From Aliicoccus persicus_A (GTDB taxonomy: Bacteria; Bacillota; Bacilli; Staphylococcales; Salinicoccaceae): a stretch of 28,667 nt of DNA. The stretch is taken from positions 1 to 28,667 of the forward strand of contig DYYI01000045.1 in assembly GCA_020741755.1 (NCBI GenBank), written 5' to 3'. This document shows, one piece after another, positions 15,739 through 23,675 of the stretch. The notes beneath the pieces were generated by a model. The model saw nothing but the letters and a program-made list of their open reading frames with translations, made no database searches and was not told the origin of the DNA. Each line of letters begins with the position of its first letter. The first letter of the stretch is position 1. A program made the position numbers and the translations under genes.

Positions 15739-16242
15739 CTATCCTACTAATTTATTTGCGCCAAGTGCACCTAGTGCTAAGTATCCATCACTATCAGCTA
15801 CTTCGAACTGATCTAACGGACCACGCGGTGGTGTACCCGGAACATTATTTCCATCTTTTGTATAATATCCATTATGGCATGGACAGAAGAACATGTCAGG
15901 ATTTGAAGTGTCTCCACCCCAAGTTACTGTACAGCCTAAATGTTTACAAACTGGTGAGAATGCGATGATATTGTCACCATCTCTATAAACCCAAGCAAAG
16001 TCTGAGACTTCACTTTCATACCATCCATCTTTTTGTTCAAATGTAAAGTCAACCTTTACTGGTTCATCTGTTATTTCATCCATTCTAATACTCGTTTGAA
16101 TGAAATCTCCATCTGCACCGGCTGCAAATAATGGGTCGATTGCAAAGCGTGCCATTGGTAATGTAATACCTGCAACCATAAATGATCCTGTTCCCATCAA
16201 TGCATAATTTAAAAATTGACGACGTGTCACTCGTTGTGTCAT
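15739..16242 (-). CDS. qcrA: Menaquinol:cytochrome c reductase Rieske iron-sulfur subunit (QcrA)
   Basis: QcrA is the Rieske [2Fe-2S] protein that takes the first electron from menaquinol. The cluster ligands are Cys99 and His101 (CKHLGC) and Cys120 and His123 (CPCHNG); Cys104 and Cys122 can form the usual disulfide. The N-terminus TRRQFLNY followed by a hydrophobic helix (14-30) is a twin-arginine-type signal anchor, as expected for a cofactor-loaded Rieske protein. Length 167 matches Bacillus. GGAGGG precedes the ATG. It is first in qcrABC and is preceded by a promoter. Confidence 0.97.
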   Translation of the reverse strand: MTQRVTRRQFLNYALMGTGSFMVAGITLPMARFAIDPLFAAGADGDFIQTSIRMDEITDEPVKVDFTFEQKDGWYESEVSDFAWVYRDGDNIIAFSPVCKHLGCTVTWGGDTSNPDMFFCPCHNGYYTKDGNNVPGTPPRGPLDQFEVADSDGYLALGALGANKLVG

Positions 16243-16295
16243 CCGTGCTTCCCTCCTCGTAGAGCAATATACATATTATATACTAAGACATATCA

Positions 16296-16324
16296 ATTTT
16301 ATCTTATTAAATATAGACGGTCAA
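16296..16324 (-). promoter_or_regulatory. Sigma-A-type promoter of qcrABC
   Basis: On the minus strand TTGACC (16324-16319) and TAAAAT (16301-16296) are exactly 17 bases apart, in the 135-bp gap between ypiF and qcrA. This leaves a leader of about 45 bases before the qcrA start. The gap is very AT-rich, and other -10-like hexamers (such as TATAAT) lie nearer the gene but lack a spaced -35. Confidence 0.65.
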
Positions 16325-16377
16325 TATACTATCATCAAATAAAAACAAACAATCTCAAAATATAGACACATTTTACA

Positions 16378-16803
16378 CTACTTATTCCAAATCTGGATAA
16401 TTGCCTTCATAACAGTCTTCACTTCATCGTTAACCATTTCCATTTTCATATCTTGTGACATGCTTTCAATTGGAATTTGATTAAAGTGTAAGACTTCACC
16501 TTCGATCTTATATGACTTGTCACATAAGAAGACAATATTTTTAAACCCATAGTTCTGTAACTGCTCTCGATAATTGTTTGCCGCCGTTAGATCATCATTC
16601 ACAATTGAAATGCTCGGCGTGATAAACAAGCGTCCTCTGAATTGACGCTCGAGTTGCATCGTGATCATCTGAATCAACTCAATATTGTTCGCATGAATTT
16701 TCGCATCACCATTCATGTCGATTTTTTGAAGTGGAATAATAGCAGTATCAATATACTCAAACTCGTCCTTTAATATCGACAAATCTGAAGGATTATAAAA
16801 CAT
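16378..16803 (-). CDS. ypiF: DUF2487 protein YpiF
   Basis: This 141-residue soluble protein of unknown function has neither a signal peptide nor a membrane segment. It opens with MFYNPSDLSIL and an alpha/beta pattern typical of DUF2487. It lies between ypiB and qcrA, exactly as in Bacillus, where YpiF precedes the bc-complex genes. It starts one base after ypiB ends, so they are co-transcribed. It may be linked to the complex by position only; no catalytic motif is visible. Confidence 0.85.
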   Translation of the reverse strand: MFYNPSDLSILKDEFEYIDTAIIPLQKIDMNGDAKIHANNIELIQMITMQLERQFRGRLFITPSISIVNDDLTAANNYREQLQNYGFKNIVFLCDKSYKIEGEVLHFNQIPIESMSQDMKMEMVNDEVKTVMKAIIQIWNK

Positions 16804-16804
16804 T

Positions 16805-17275
16805 TTACCTACTCTTTTCTTCTAGTAATTTTAACTCCATAGTCAATGCATGGAATCGCTCTTGATCTTGAATATCTAGCGCATCGTCAATTTGCCGTAA
16901 TAAATCTTCTCGCGTTACGATATCCAGTCTTTTTCGCTCTCTGTGCATCATTTCTAAATATTTGTCATCATCGTATTCAAAATTAAACTCAAGTAAGAAC
17001 AATTCGTCTAGATTAAAACGGAGTTCATGAAATATTGTTTCTCCGTCCGATATGACTAACGGTCCTTTGTTTAAAATAAGCGATGGCCGACCTGTTTCTT
17101 TAGTAGAAATTCTAAGTGATTTTTTAATGCCAGATGTTTCAACAAAGCGGACACTTTGAATAAGTGTTGGATGGGATTTGATGAAGTTAATTACCCATAC
17201 TGCAACGCGGTCTTTAAATTCATAATGATGCAAAACGTAGTTGAGAAAATCTCTTCTGACTTTAATCCCTCTCAA
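16805..17275 (-). CDS. ypiB: UPF0302 protein YpiB
   Basis: This is a conserved Firmicutes protein of about 156 residues (UPF0302). It shows the family pattern RRDFLNYVLHHYEFKDRVAVWVINFI at the start and a C-terminal helical part (REDLLRQIDDALDIQDQERFHAL). The molecular role is unknown to me. The start is uncertain. I prefer the TTG at 17275 because AGGAGAGG lies about seven bases upstream, which leaves a 14-bp overlap with the TPR gene. A TTG 11 codons earlier is also in frame. No ATG is available. It sits between the TPR gene and ypiF, as in Bacillus. Confidence 0.85.
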   Translation of the reverse strand: MRGIKVRRDFLNYVLHHYEFKDRVAVWVINFIKSHPTLIQSVRFVETSGIKKSLRISTKETGRPSLILNKGPLVISDGETIFHELRFNLDELFLLEFNFEYDDDKYLEMMHRERKRLDIVTREDLLRQIDDALDIQDQERFHALTMELKLLEEKSR

Positions 17276-18530
17276 GCGCCAACCTCTCCTTTTCGTGTAC
17301 CCATTCAATATTATCAGGCTCTAATAATATTAACTGATTAAGTACACTATAACTTTCTTTTGAAGCAATTTCTAACAGAAAGTAATAATAATCTGTCATA
17401 AACAGAACAGAATGTGACAGGTGTTCATAAGCACGTTCATAAAGTCTCTCAGCATCATCATAAGATTCATTTTCTGCAGCTACTTTTGCTAACAAATATA
17501 TGTTTTCTGCCACGAGTTCATCGGTATCAATATATTCCTCAAACTGATCTAACTGTTCAGTGCGACCAGATAGAAGTAAGATTTCCAATATTCTCGTAAT
17601 CGATTCCTGATATGAACCATCGATTTGTATACTTCTAGAGAGTGTTTCTATTGCTTCAGAAACTTCGTCTATTTTGAAATGAAGTGTGCCGAGCTTTGAA
17701 TACATCATCGCATTTTGATCATCTTGTACGAGATAACTTTTAATGACATTGATCGCTGACTCTATTTCATTCTCTTTTTCATGAATATCGGCAAGATTGA
17801 TATAGGCCTGCATCATATGCGGTTCATTGTTAATGACGCGAGTAAACAGTGTTTTGGCCATTTCATATTGCTCATTCAATGATGCGGCAAGCGCCTTGTC
17901 ATGTAAGTCTTCGTTCTGAAAATGTTCTTCTTCAACTAAATCATAGTGTTCAAGTGCTTTCTCATGATTCATTTGAAGCAGATAAAGTTTAGCTAGTCTA
18001 AGATGAATATAAACGCCATTAACTTCTGTTTCTTTTTCTAACACTTTTGTATATGCCTCTTCAGCATCCACAATATTCCCCTCATAGTTATGAAGTTCAG
18101 CGATGGCAAAATCTATGATGACATCATCACCGAGCTTACGTGCCTCATGAAGTAAATTAAAACTGATATCCGGCATATTCAGCTGTTGGAAAATCTCTGC
18201 TTTGATCATTAGCGTCACGACTGTTTTTGGTGCACTGTTAATCAAACTCAGCGCATCGTCTAGTCTATTATCCGTAATATAGATATCCGTTAAAAACGCG
18301 ACAATATCATCATCATGTTCGCCATTTTCATGTAAGTATTCAAAAATCTTTTCAGCATCATAAATATGACCGAACGACATCAGCGCATCACCCAGCTGAA
18401 ACAGCTCGACGAAGTCAGATTCTGACGTATATTGTGTCAGGGCATCAGTTATATTAGAAACATGTGTTTCATCTACGATTTGCTTTTCATTGATCTCGTC
18501 AATCAGTTTTGTTATTTCTGACATACTCAT
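17262..18530 (-). CDS. Tetratricopeptide repeat protein (YpiA-like)
   Basis: This 422-residue acidic, all-helical soluble protein carries successive TPR-like units (for example near DAEKIFEYLHENG, DAEEAYTKVLEKE, KALEHYDLVEEEH, AYINLADIHEKENEIESAI and KLGTLHFKIDEVSEAIETL). TPR proteins act as protein-binding scaffolds; the partner is not evident. A TPR gene stands at the same place in Bacillus (ypiA) and S. aureus, between the shikimate genes and ypiB. Its ATG overlaps the aroB stop as ATGA, with AAGG upstream, so the two are coupled. Confidence 0.85.
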   Translation of the reverse strand: MSMSEITKLIDEINEKQIVDETHVSNITDALTQYTSESDFVELFQLGDALMSFGHIYDAEKIFEYLHENGEHDDDIVAFLTDIYITDNRLDDALSLINSAPKTVVTLMIKAEIFQQLNMPDISFNLLHEARKLGDDVIIDFAIAELHNYEGNIVDAEEAYTKVLEKETEVNGVYIHLRLAKLYLLQMNHEKALEHYDLVEEEHFQNEDLHDKALAASLNEQYEMAKTLFTRVINNEPHMMQAYINLADIHEKENEIESAINVIKSYLVQDDQNAMMYSKLGTLHFKIDEVSEAIETLSRSIQIDGSYQESITRILEILLLSGRTEQLDQFEEYIDTDELVAENIYLLAKVAAENESYDDAERLYERAYEHLSHSVLFMTDYYYFLLEIASKESYSVLNQLILLEPDNIEWVHEKERLALERD

Positions 18531-19588
18531 ACATCCTTAATTAACATTTCATTAAATGTCGTATAGTACTTTTTCACTTCTTCAATCGAAAGGTCTTTAA
18601 CATAGCATTCTCCGTAATTAGAGAGAAGTACGAAAGAAATTAAATTTTCTGTTGTATTCTTTTTATCTTTAAGTAAGTATTTTAAAAGATCTTCAAAGGC
18701 TGTATCTTCAATTTTTGAAAAATCAAGACCGATGGATTGAAAATAAGTTGCGTATCTACTCACATCGAAAATATCTTTCTGATTTAACTGATTAGAAACA
18801 TAAAGCGCATACAACATCCCAAACATCACTGCGTGTCCATGAAATAGCTTATTATTCAATTCTAGAGCATGACCGAGTGTGTGTCCTAGATTTAAGTAAC
18901 GTCTCTCATTCGATTCATGTTCATCTTTGTTCACAAACCGTAATTTCGTTTTTATACCCATTTCGATACTCTCAGATAATCGATCTATATCAATCGCCTT
19001 ATTGTGCAGTGTCATCAGCCTGTCTGCTTCCTCTTCACTGTTTAACATCGCATGTTTAAAAACTTCTGCATAACCACTCAACAGTTCATCATCTGGCAAT
19101 GTATTAAAAAATAGCGTATCCATAATGACGCACTGTGGTCGGTAAAAACTACCGATTAAATTTTTACCACTCGGTACATTGATTGCCGTCTTACCACCGA
19201 CAGCAGAATCATGTGCGAGAACTGTCGTCGGCACGTGAATATAATCCACACCGCGCAAAATTGTCGCAGCAATAAAACCAGCTAAGTCCCCTGTTGCTCC
19301 GCCGCCAATTGCAACGATGAGACTATTTCTTTTAATGCCACGCTCAATCAATTCTTCGATTGTCCTTGCGTAGCTCTCTACCGTCTTACATGACTCACCC
19401 GGTGAAAGTAATATTGGTGCATCAATCGATGACAGTAATATGTCTTGATGTAATTGATAGACATGAGAATCAACAAGATAAAAAACTGACGAATAGCGAG
19501 CTGTGTATTCTGTTAAATATTTATTCAATGCGTTATCTTCAACATAAATATTATAATTATCTGTTTTATAATCCGTTGAGATTTTCAA
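18527..19588 (-). CDS. aroB: 3-dehydroquinate synthase
   Basis: AroB converts DAHP to 3-dehydroquinate, the second shikimate step leading to chorismate, aromatic amino acids and menaquinone. The NAD-binding run AIGGGATGDLAGFIAA, the VPTTVLAHDSAVGGKT loop and the zinc ligands (Glu in GYAEVFKH near 175, His in GHTLGH near 236-240, His in FHGHAV near 250-252) are all present. I prefer the TTG at 19588, placed about five bases after AGGGGTGG. The GTG at 19597 would overlap that ribosome binding site. The genes normally next to it (aroC/aroF, aroA) are missing here, and it stands alone between ndk and the TPR gene. Confidence 0.95.
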   Translation of the reverse strand: MKISTDYKTDNYNIYVEDNALNKYLTEYTARYSSVFYLVDSHVYQLHQDILLSSIDAPILLSPGESCKTVESYARTIEELIERGIKRNSLIVAIGGGATGDLAGFIAATILRGVDYIHVPTTVLAHDSAVGGKTAINVPSGKNLIGSFYRPQCVIMDTLFFNTLPDDELLSGYAEVFKHAMLNSEEEADRLMTLHNKAIDIDRLSESIEMGIKTKLRFVNKDEHESNERRYLNLGHTLGHALELNNKLFHGHAVMFGMLYALYVSNQLNQKDIFDVSRYATYFQSIGLDFSKIEDTAFEDLLKYLLKDKKNTTENLISFVLLSNYGECYVKDLSIEEVKKYYTTFNEMLIKDV

Positions 19589-19615
19589 TGCTACCACCCC
19601 TAAACAATTTATAAT

Positions 19616-19643
19616 TAAAAAAAGCTGAGCAATAGACTCAGCT
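19616..19643 (-). terminator. Terminator after ndk
   Basis: On the minus strand AGCTGAG, a 7-base loop and CTCAGCT are followed by a run of seven Ts. It lies eight bases after the ndk stop and about 25 bases before the aroB start, separating ndk from aroB. Confidence 0.88.
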
Positions 19644-19650
19644 GTTTATT

Positions 19651-20097
19651 TTAGTACACCCAGTTTGAATTATTTGAATCGTATTCAACAAGCTCTGATT
19701 CATCAAAGAATAATCCGATTTCGCGTTCTGCACTTTCTGGTGAATCTGAACCGTGAATAATATTCTTTGCGACTGACATACCGAAGTCACCGCGAATTGT
19801 TCCTGGATCAGCTTCACTTGGGTTCGTCGCACCAACAACTGTACGTGCAACTTTAATTGCGTTCTCACCTTCTAATACCATTGCAAAAACTGGACCAGAA
19901 GTAATGAAATCAACAAGTTCCCCGAAGAATGGTCTTTCGCTGTGCTCACCGTAATGTGTTTTTGCAAGGTCTTCAGATACAACCATTAACTTTGCACCAA
20001 CAATTTTAAATCCTTTGTTTTCTAATCGAGATACAATTGTACCGATTAAATTTCTTTGAACACCATCAGGCTTAATCATTAAAAAAGTCTTTTCCAT
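19651..20097 (-). CDS. ndk: Nucleoside diphosphate kinase
   Basis: Ndk moves the gamma-phosphate between nucleoside triphosphates and diphosphates to balance NTP and dNTP pools. The 148-residue protein has the start MEKTFLMIKPDGVQR, the GATNPSEADPGTIRGDFG loop and the phosphorylated His115 in NIIHGSDS. GGGAG precedes the ATG by eight bases. It follows hepT and is closed by a terminator, matching the hepS-menG-hepT-ndk order of Bacillus and staphylococci. Confidence 0.98.
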   Translation of the reverse strand: MEKTFLMIKPDGVQRNLIGTIVSRLENKGFKIVGAKLMVVSEDLAKTHYGEHSERPFFGELVDFITSGPVFAMVLEGENAIKVARTVVGATNPSEADPGTIRGDFGMSVAKNIIHGSDSPESAEREIGLFFDESELVEYDSNNSNWVY

Positions 20098-20153
20098 TTT
20101 CCAAACTCCCTTTTTATATGTTGCTATTATCAGTTTACCATGATTATTTTATA

Positions 20154-21104
20154 TTATGAAATACGTTTTTGTAACTTTTCAGCAAATTCGATGAGATAGT
20201 GCTTAATTTCATCATCAATACTTTCAATTGCCACAATTGCATCATTGATATGTTGATTGCTGACACTTAATGCCTCATCGATCACATCTGAATCAAGTAC
20301 CGCATTAATTATATCGTCTACTTGAATCAATTGCTTAGAATATCGATGCAGTTGTTCATGAAATGATGGATCTTTATCTCTCAACAATATGACTGGTAAA
20401 GTATAGTGACCATTTTTCAGGTCAGAAAATTTAGGCTTACCGATTTCTGATTCTAAGCCGATAAAATCCAAACAATCGTCAATAATTTGAAAACTCATAC
20501 CGATATGATATGCATATCGCATTAACTTTTCTTTTAGTTCATGCTGCAAATGACTTGCGATTGCACCGAGAGCAACACTTGTTTCTATAAGCAGTGCTGT
20601 TTTTCGATATGTTTTTTCAAAATATTCTTCTTTTGTTATATCTGCTTTAAACTGTTGTTCGAACTGATTGAGTTCACCTTCAACAATCGTTTGAATCGCT
20701 TGTGCGTATACACGGTGCAATTCCATGTTGTTGACTTCACTGGAAAGTTTTAAAGCGATAGATAATAAATAATTACCAGTTAAAATCGCTTGGTTGTATC
20801 CTTCTGAATAATAGACGGTTATGTGACCACGTCTTACATCACTGTCATCGATAATATCATCATGAACCAATGTGGCCATGTGTATTAATTCTAAGCTTGC
20901 AGCAATTTTTAAAATATCTTGCGTGTATTTTTTATCGCCAAGTTTACCTACGAGTAATGTAAAGGTTGGTCTAATTTTTTTCCCACCATATAGGAACAGC
21001 TCATAGCTTTTCTTTTTTATTAAGACTTTGTCAGGTGATATTTCAGATTCTATTATTGATTGAACCGCTTTAAAATCATCAGACAAAAATGCATTTAAGC
21101 TCAT
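20154..21104 (-). CDS. hepT: Heptaprenyl diphosphate synthase component II
   Basis: HepT is the catalytic subunit of the two-part trans-prenyl synthase that makes the long isoprenoid side chain of menaquinone. The first aspartate-rich motif DDIID is at 82-86 and the second, DDCLD, at 209-213; GGKKIRP (40-46) binds diphosphate. The 316-residue length is normal for the family. Its ATG overlaps the menG stop as ATGA, and the partner hepS lies just upstream of menG, so the three form one coupled operon. Chain length (C35 or similar) is inferred from the family. Confidence 0.95.
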   Translation of the reverse strand: MSLNAFLSDDFKAVQSIIESEISPDKVLIKKKSYELFLYGGKKIRPTFTLLVGKLGDKKYTQDILKIAASLELIHMATLVHDDIIDDSDVRRGHITVYYSEGYNQAILTGNYLLSIALKLSSEVNNMELHRVYAQAIQTIVEGELNQFEQQFKADITKEEYFEKTYRKTALLIETSVALGAIASHLQHELKEKLMRYAYHIGMSFQIIDDCLDFIGLESEIGKPKFSDLKNGHYTLPVILLRDKDPSFHEQLHRYSKQLIQVDDIINAVLDSDVIDEALSVSNQHINDAIVAIESIDDEIKHYLIEFAEKLQKRIS

Positions 21105-21811
21105 TGTCCCAATTCCTTTTCTAGTGGTTTAGTTGCAATGTGTGTTGCTGCAGTCCCGAGTGTATGACTTAAGCACTTTACGAATGTGAATCCTGTTTGT
21201 TCAATCATTCTTGACAATTTTTCTTTTGATGGGAAATTACGCGTGGACTCATATAACCACTTGTATTCTTCTTCTTTGCCAACGAGAAGTCCACCGAGTT
21301 TAGGCATGATATTACCAAAGTAAAAATTAAATCCTAATCTGATAAAGTTATTTTTCGGTTGTGACGTTTCAAGAATGACTAGTGTACCTCCCGGTTTAAG
21401 CACGCGATACATTTCCCGTAAACCAAGCGCGTAATCCGGAAGATTTCTTAATCCGAAACCAATGGTTACAAAATCGAAGGATGCATCTGGAAAATCAAGA
21501 TTCATTGCATCACCCTGCATTAAAGAAATATTCTTAAGGTGAGCTGTTCTGTGTTTAGCCACCTCTAACATATTCTCACTAAAATCGACACCAACAACTT
21601 CAACCTTGTCATTTTCTTCTGCCATTTGAATCGACCAATCACCCGTTCCACAACAAAGGTCTAAGATGATATCTTCATTCTTCAGATGCATGTGCTTCAT
21701 TGTTTTGTTGCGCCATAATTTATGTTGATTCAGACTGATCACATTGTTTAATTTGTCATAGTCTGCTGAAATTGAATTAAAAAGGTTTTGTATCTTGTTT
21801 TCTTGTGACAC
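21101..21811 (-). CDS. menG: Demethylmenaquinone methyltransferase
   Basis: MenG/UbiE methylates demethylmenaquinone with S-adenosylmethionine, the last step of menaquinone synthesis. The SAM-binding motif ILDLCCGTGDWS is at 49-60, followed by VVGVDFSENML and the family signature segments YALGLREMYRVLKPGG and FIRLGFNFYF. The start is GTG immediately after the hepS stop, with GGAAGTGAT inside the hepS end acting as the ribosome binding site. It lies between hepS and hepT, a classic Firmicutes arrangement. The product feeds the qcrABC complex a few kilobases downstream. Confidence 0.96.
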   Translation of the reverse strand: MSQENKIQNLFNSISADYDKLNNVISLNQHKLWRNKTMKHMHLKNEDIILDLCCGTGDWSIQMAEENDKVEVVGVDFSENMLEVAKHRTAHLKNISLMQGDAMNLDFPDASFDFVTIGFGLRNLPDYALGLREMYRVLKPGGTLVILETSQPKNNFIRLGFNFYFGNIMPKLGGLLVGKEEEYKWLYESTRNFPSKEKLSRMIEQTGFTFVKCLSHTLGTAATHIATKPLEKELGQ

Positions 21812-22312
21812 TTACATCACTTCCTTTAATCGTAAAGTCATCATGTCCTGCATCAATTGTTGTACGTGGCGCTCTGTCGCACGCTTAACATCTTTAGATA
21901 AAAAGAAATGTTCAACTAAGTAATGTAATGGTGCATATAAAAGTGCATCCAATTGACTCTTTTCTATATTACAATTCTCTGATAGATATCGTGATTTCTT
22001 ATTATGTATTTGTTTAGAAATTTCCATCATATCATTTAGAACAGTTAATTGATTATCTTCGATGACTAACTTGTAAAACTCTGCAAGCAAGTAATCACCG
22101 ACGAGCACATGCTGTTCACGATCTGATTCTTTCGGCTTAACATCTAAATGCAATAATGCCCAATTAAATAACACTACAGCATCTACTGTTTTACGATACT
22201 TATCGGTCATCCGAGAATGTTCGATTGTTGATAATATATCAGCGTTAAAAGGCATTAAATATTCAGAGTTATGTTTAAGTGCTGTCTTTACTTTATGTTC
22301 TAAAAAGCTCAT
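21812..22312 (-). CDS. hepS: Heptaprenyl diphosphate synthase component I
   Basis: HepS is the non-catalytic partner that HepT needs for activity and chain-length control. This helical protein of about 166 residues has the order expected for the family and lies immediately before menG. The best start is the ATG at 22312, with AGGTGG seven bases upstream. A GTG 12 codons earlier is in frame but lies inside the hairpin after hup. Sequence conservation in this family is low, so the call leans on gene order as well as on family-like helices (YRKTVDAVVLFNWALLHLD, HVLVGDYLLAEFYKLV). Confidence 0.88.
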   Translation of the reverse strand: MSFLEHKVKTALKHNSEYLMPFNADILSTIEHSRMTDKYRKTVDAVVLFNWALLHLDVKPKESDREQHVLVGDYLLAEFYKLVIEDNQLTVLNDMMEISKQIHNKKSRYLSENCNIEKSQLDALLYAPLHYLVEHFFLSKDVKRATERHVQQLMQDMMTLRLKEVM

Positions 22313-22340
22313 GGACAATCCACCTATATAAATTAATAGA

Positions 22341-22357
22341 CCTAACACAAGGTTAGG
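22341..22357 (-). terminator. Weak hairpin between hup and hepS
   Basis: CCTAAC, a 5-base loop and GTTAGG form a short stem about 14 bases after the hup stop, with only scattered Ts following on the minus strand. It could lower read-through from the abundant hup transcript into hepS-menG-hepT. The call is weak. Confidence 0.45.
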
Positions 22358-22370
22358 CCTAGTTGATTAA

Positions 22371-22643
22371 TTATTTTACTGCATCTTTAAGTGCTTTACC
22401 TGCTTTGAATGCAGGAACTTTAGAAGCAGCGATTTCAATTTCCTCACCTGATTGTGGATTACGTCCTTTTCTTGCTGAACGCTCACGTACTTCAAAGTTA
22501 CCGAAACCGATAAGTTGAACCTTATCACCAGTTTTTAAAGCGTCTTGAATCGATTCAAATACTGCATCTACAGATGCACCTGCATCTTTTTTAGTTAAAC
22601 CAGTTTTTTCACTTACTGCATTGATTAAATCTGTTTTATTCAA
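22371..22643 (-). CDS. hup: HU-type DNA-binding protein
   Basis: HU is a small, abundant nucleoid protein that bends and packages DNA. Starting at the TTG at 22643, the product is exactly 90 residues, the normal HU size, beginning (M)NKTDLINAVSEKTGLTKKDA and containing the DNA-binding arm FGNFEVRERSARKGRNPQSGEEI. AGGAGGTG lies eight bases before this TTG. A longer frame running upstream would pass through the promoter and ribosome binding site and is rejected. It follows yphF and precedes hepS, as in Bacillus minus spoIVA and mtrAB. Confidence 0.97.
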   Translation of the reverse strand: MNKTDLINAVSEKTGLTKKDAGASVDAVFESIQDALKTGDKVQLIGFGNFEVRERSARKGRNPQSGEEIEIAASKVPAFKAGKALKDAVK

Positions 22644-22693
22644 TGAACACACCTCCTTAAGTGCAACAATGATAGAATCATCATTATGATATG

Positions 22694-22722
22694 ACTTTAA
22701 CACAATGAAAACGGCACTGCAA
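22694..22722 (-). promoter_or_regulatory. Probable hup promoter
   Basis: On the minus strand TTGCAG (22722-22717) and TAAAGT (22699-22694) are separated by 17 bases, about 50 bases before the hup TTG start. The position and spacing suit sigma-A, though the -10 is only a moderate match. Confidence 0.5.
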
Positions 22723-22750
22723 TCAGTTTTTAATGAATTTTGTGTAATTT

Positions 22751-23470
22751 CTATCGGTTTTTATGTTGGTTTGTCATAAAAATTGGTTCGTTATTTTCAT
22801 CAACTGTAATTTCTGGTGAAAAGACAGGGACTATCGGTGTAAATTCGTATAAAATCTCACGTACATCATCACCGGTTTCAAATGTTAATTCCTGATCATT
22901 TATAATATGTCCGATATCTGATCGATAATCGATCACCCATTGTTGTCCGCCTGAATAGTAGACGTTTAACAAATTATCACTATAAGGGCTTCTCACCGTT
23001 GGATTCTCATCTAACGCATAATACTCTAAATCTAAGGCATACACATTCGGCCCAATCTGTTCACCGAGTTCAACATGCGGCCCCATACCTTGTATTCGCA
23101 GTTGTAAACTGCGCAGCGCCTCAAACAACTCTAAATCTGCAAGTTTAACTTGAGGGTCTTCTTCCGCATCAATGATTACATACTGATACGTGCCACCAGC
23201 TTCAAATGAATTTGCAGGACGATCAGATATATAATTCGGGACCAAGCGCTCAAATTCAATCTGATATTTCATGTATTCATCGGGATCTTCGATTGTTTTT
23301 ATGGGCAATAAACCTTCTGTGTTTTCTTGATATTGTTCAATTGCCTGCTGGACTTGATTAATCTGAGTCTCATCCGGTGGCGTGTTTGCTTGACGTTCTG
23401 ACTCAGGATATAGACACCCGCTTAAAAACATTACGAACATTAAAGCGATTAAGATATACCATCTAGGCAT
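22751..23470 (-). CDS. yphF: YphF-like putative lipoprotein
   Basis: This protein of about 239 residues has a short hydrophobic N-terminal signal and the lipobox LSGC with Cys19, so it should be lipid-anchored on the outer face of the membrane. The rest is a soluble acidic domain with many Tyr residues. It matches Bacillus YphF in size and position, between yphE and hup (spoIVA lies between in Bacillus). Function unknown. I choose the ATG at 23470; a TTG five codons earlier is possible. It overlaps the end of yphE by 8 bp. Confidence 0.78.
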   Translation of the reverse strand: MPRWYILIALMFVMFLSGCLYPESERQANTPPDETQINQVQQAIEQYQENTEGLLPIKTIEDPDEYMKYQIEFERLVPNYISDRPANSFEAGGTYQYVIIDAEEDPQVKLADLELFEALRSLQLRIQGMGPHVELGEQIGPNVYALDLEYYALDENPTVRSPYSDNLLNVYYSGGQQWVIDYRSDIGHIINDQELTFETGDDVREILYEFTPIVPVFSPEITVDENNEPIFMTNQHKNR

Positions 23471-23669
23471 GGGAACTACCACCAATAACAGGAATCATCA
23501 GTAAGAATGCAATGATCAACAATATCCATGCGACAATCGACATGATAATCGATATCACTCTATTTTTAATTACAAAACGTGCAACATATATAAGAACTGC
23601 TGCGACTGTCATCGCACCTAACGAATAAAAAGAAATCCACATTAAATCTAATCTTGCTATATCAAACAT
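23463..23669 (-). CDS. yphE: DUF2768 small membrane protein YphE
   Basis: This 68-residue protein consists of two hydrophobic helices (about 10-30 and 38-62) joined by a short basic loop, the form of Bacillus YphE (DUF2768). It lies directly after gpsA and overlaps yphF by 8 bp, the same order as in Bacillus. Its function is unknown; the overlap suggests that it acts with, or is made in proportion to, the YphF lipoprotein. GAAAGGT precedes the ATG. Confidence 0.8.
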   Translation of the reverse strand: MFDIARLDLMWISFYSLGAMTVAAVLIYVARFVIKNRVISIIMSIVAWILLIIAFLLMIPVIGGSSHA

Positions 23670-23675
23670 ATTAAT

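Noticed and set aside
22313..22348. Longer hepS starting at GTG
   Set aside because: This start lies inside the hairpin after hup and has no ribosome binding site, whereas the ATG at 22312 has AGGTGG at good spacing.
22644..22703. Upstream extension of hup to a 110-residue protein
   Set aside because: It would translate through the ribosome binding site and leader; HU is 90 residues and the AGGAGGTG points to the TTG at 22643.
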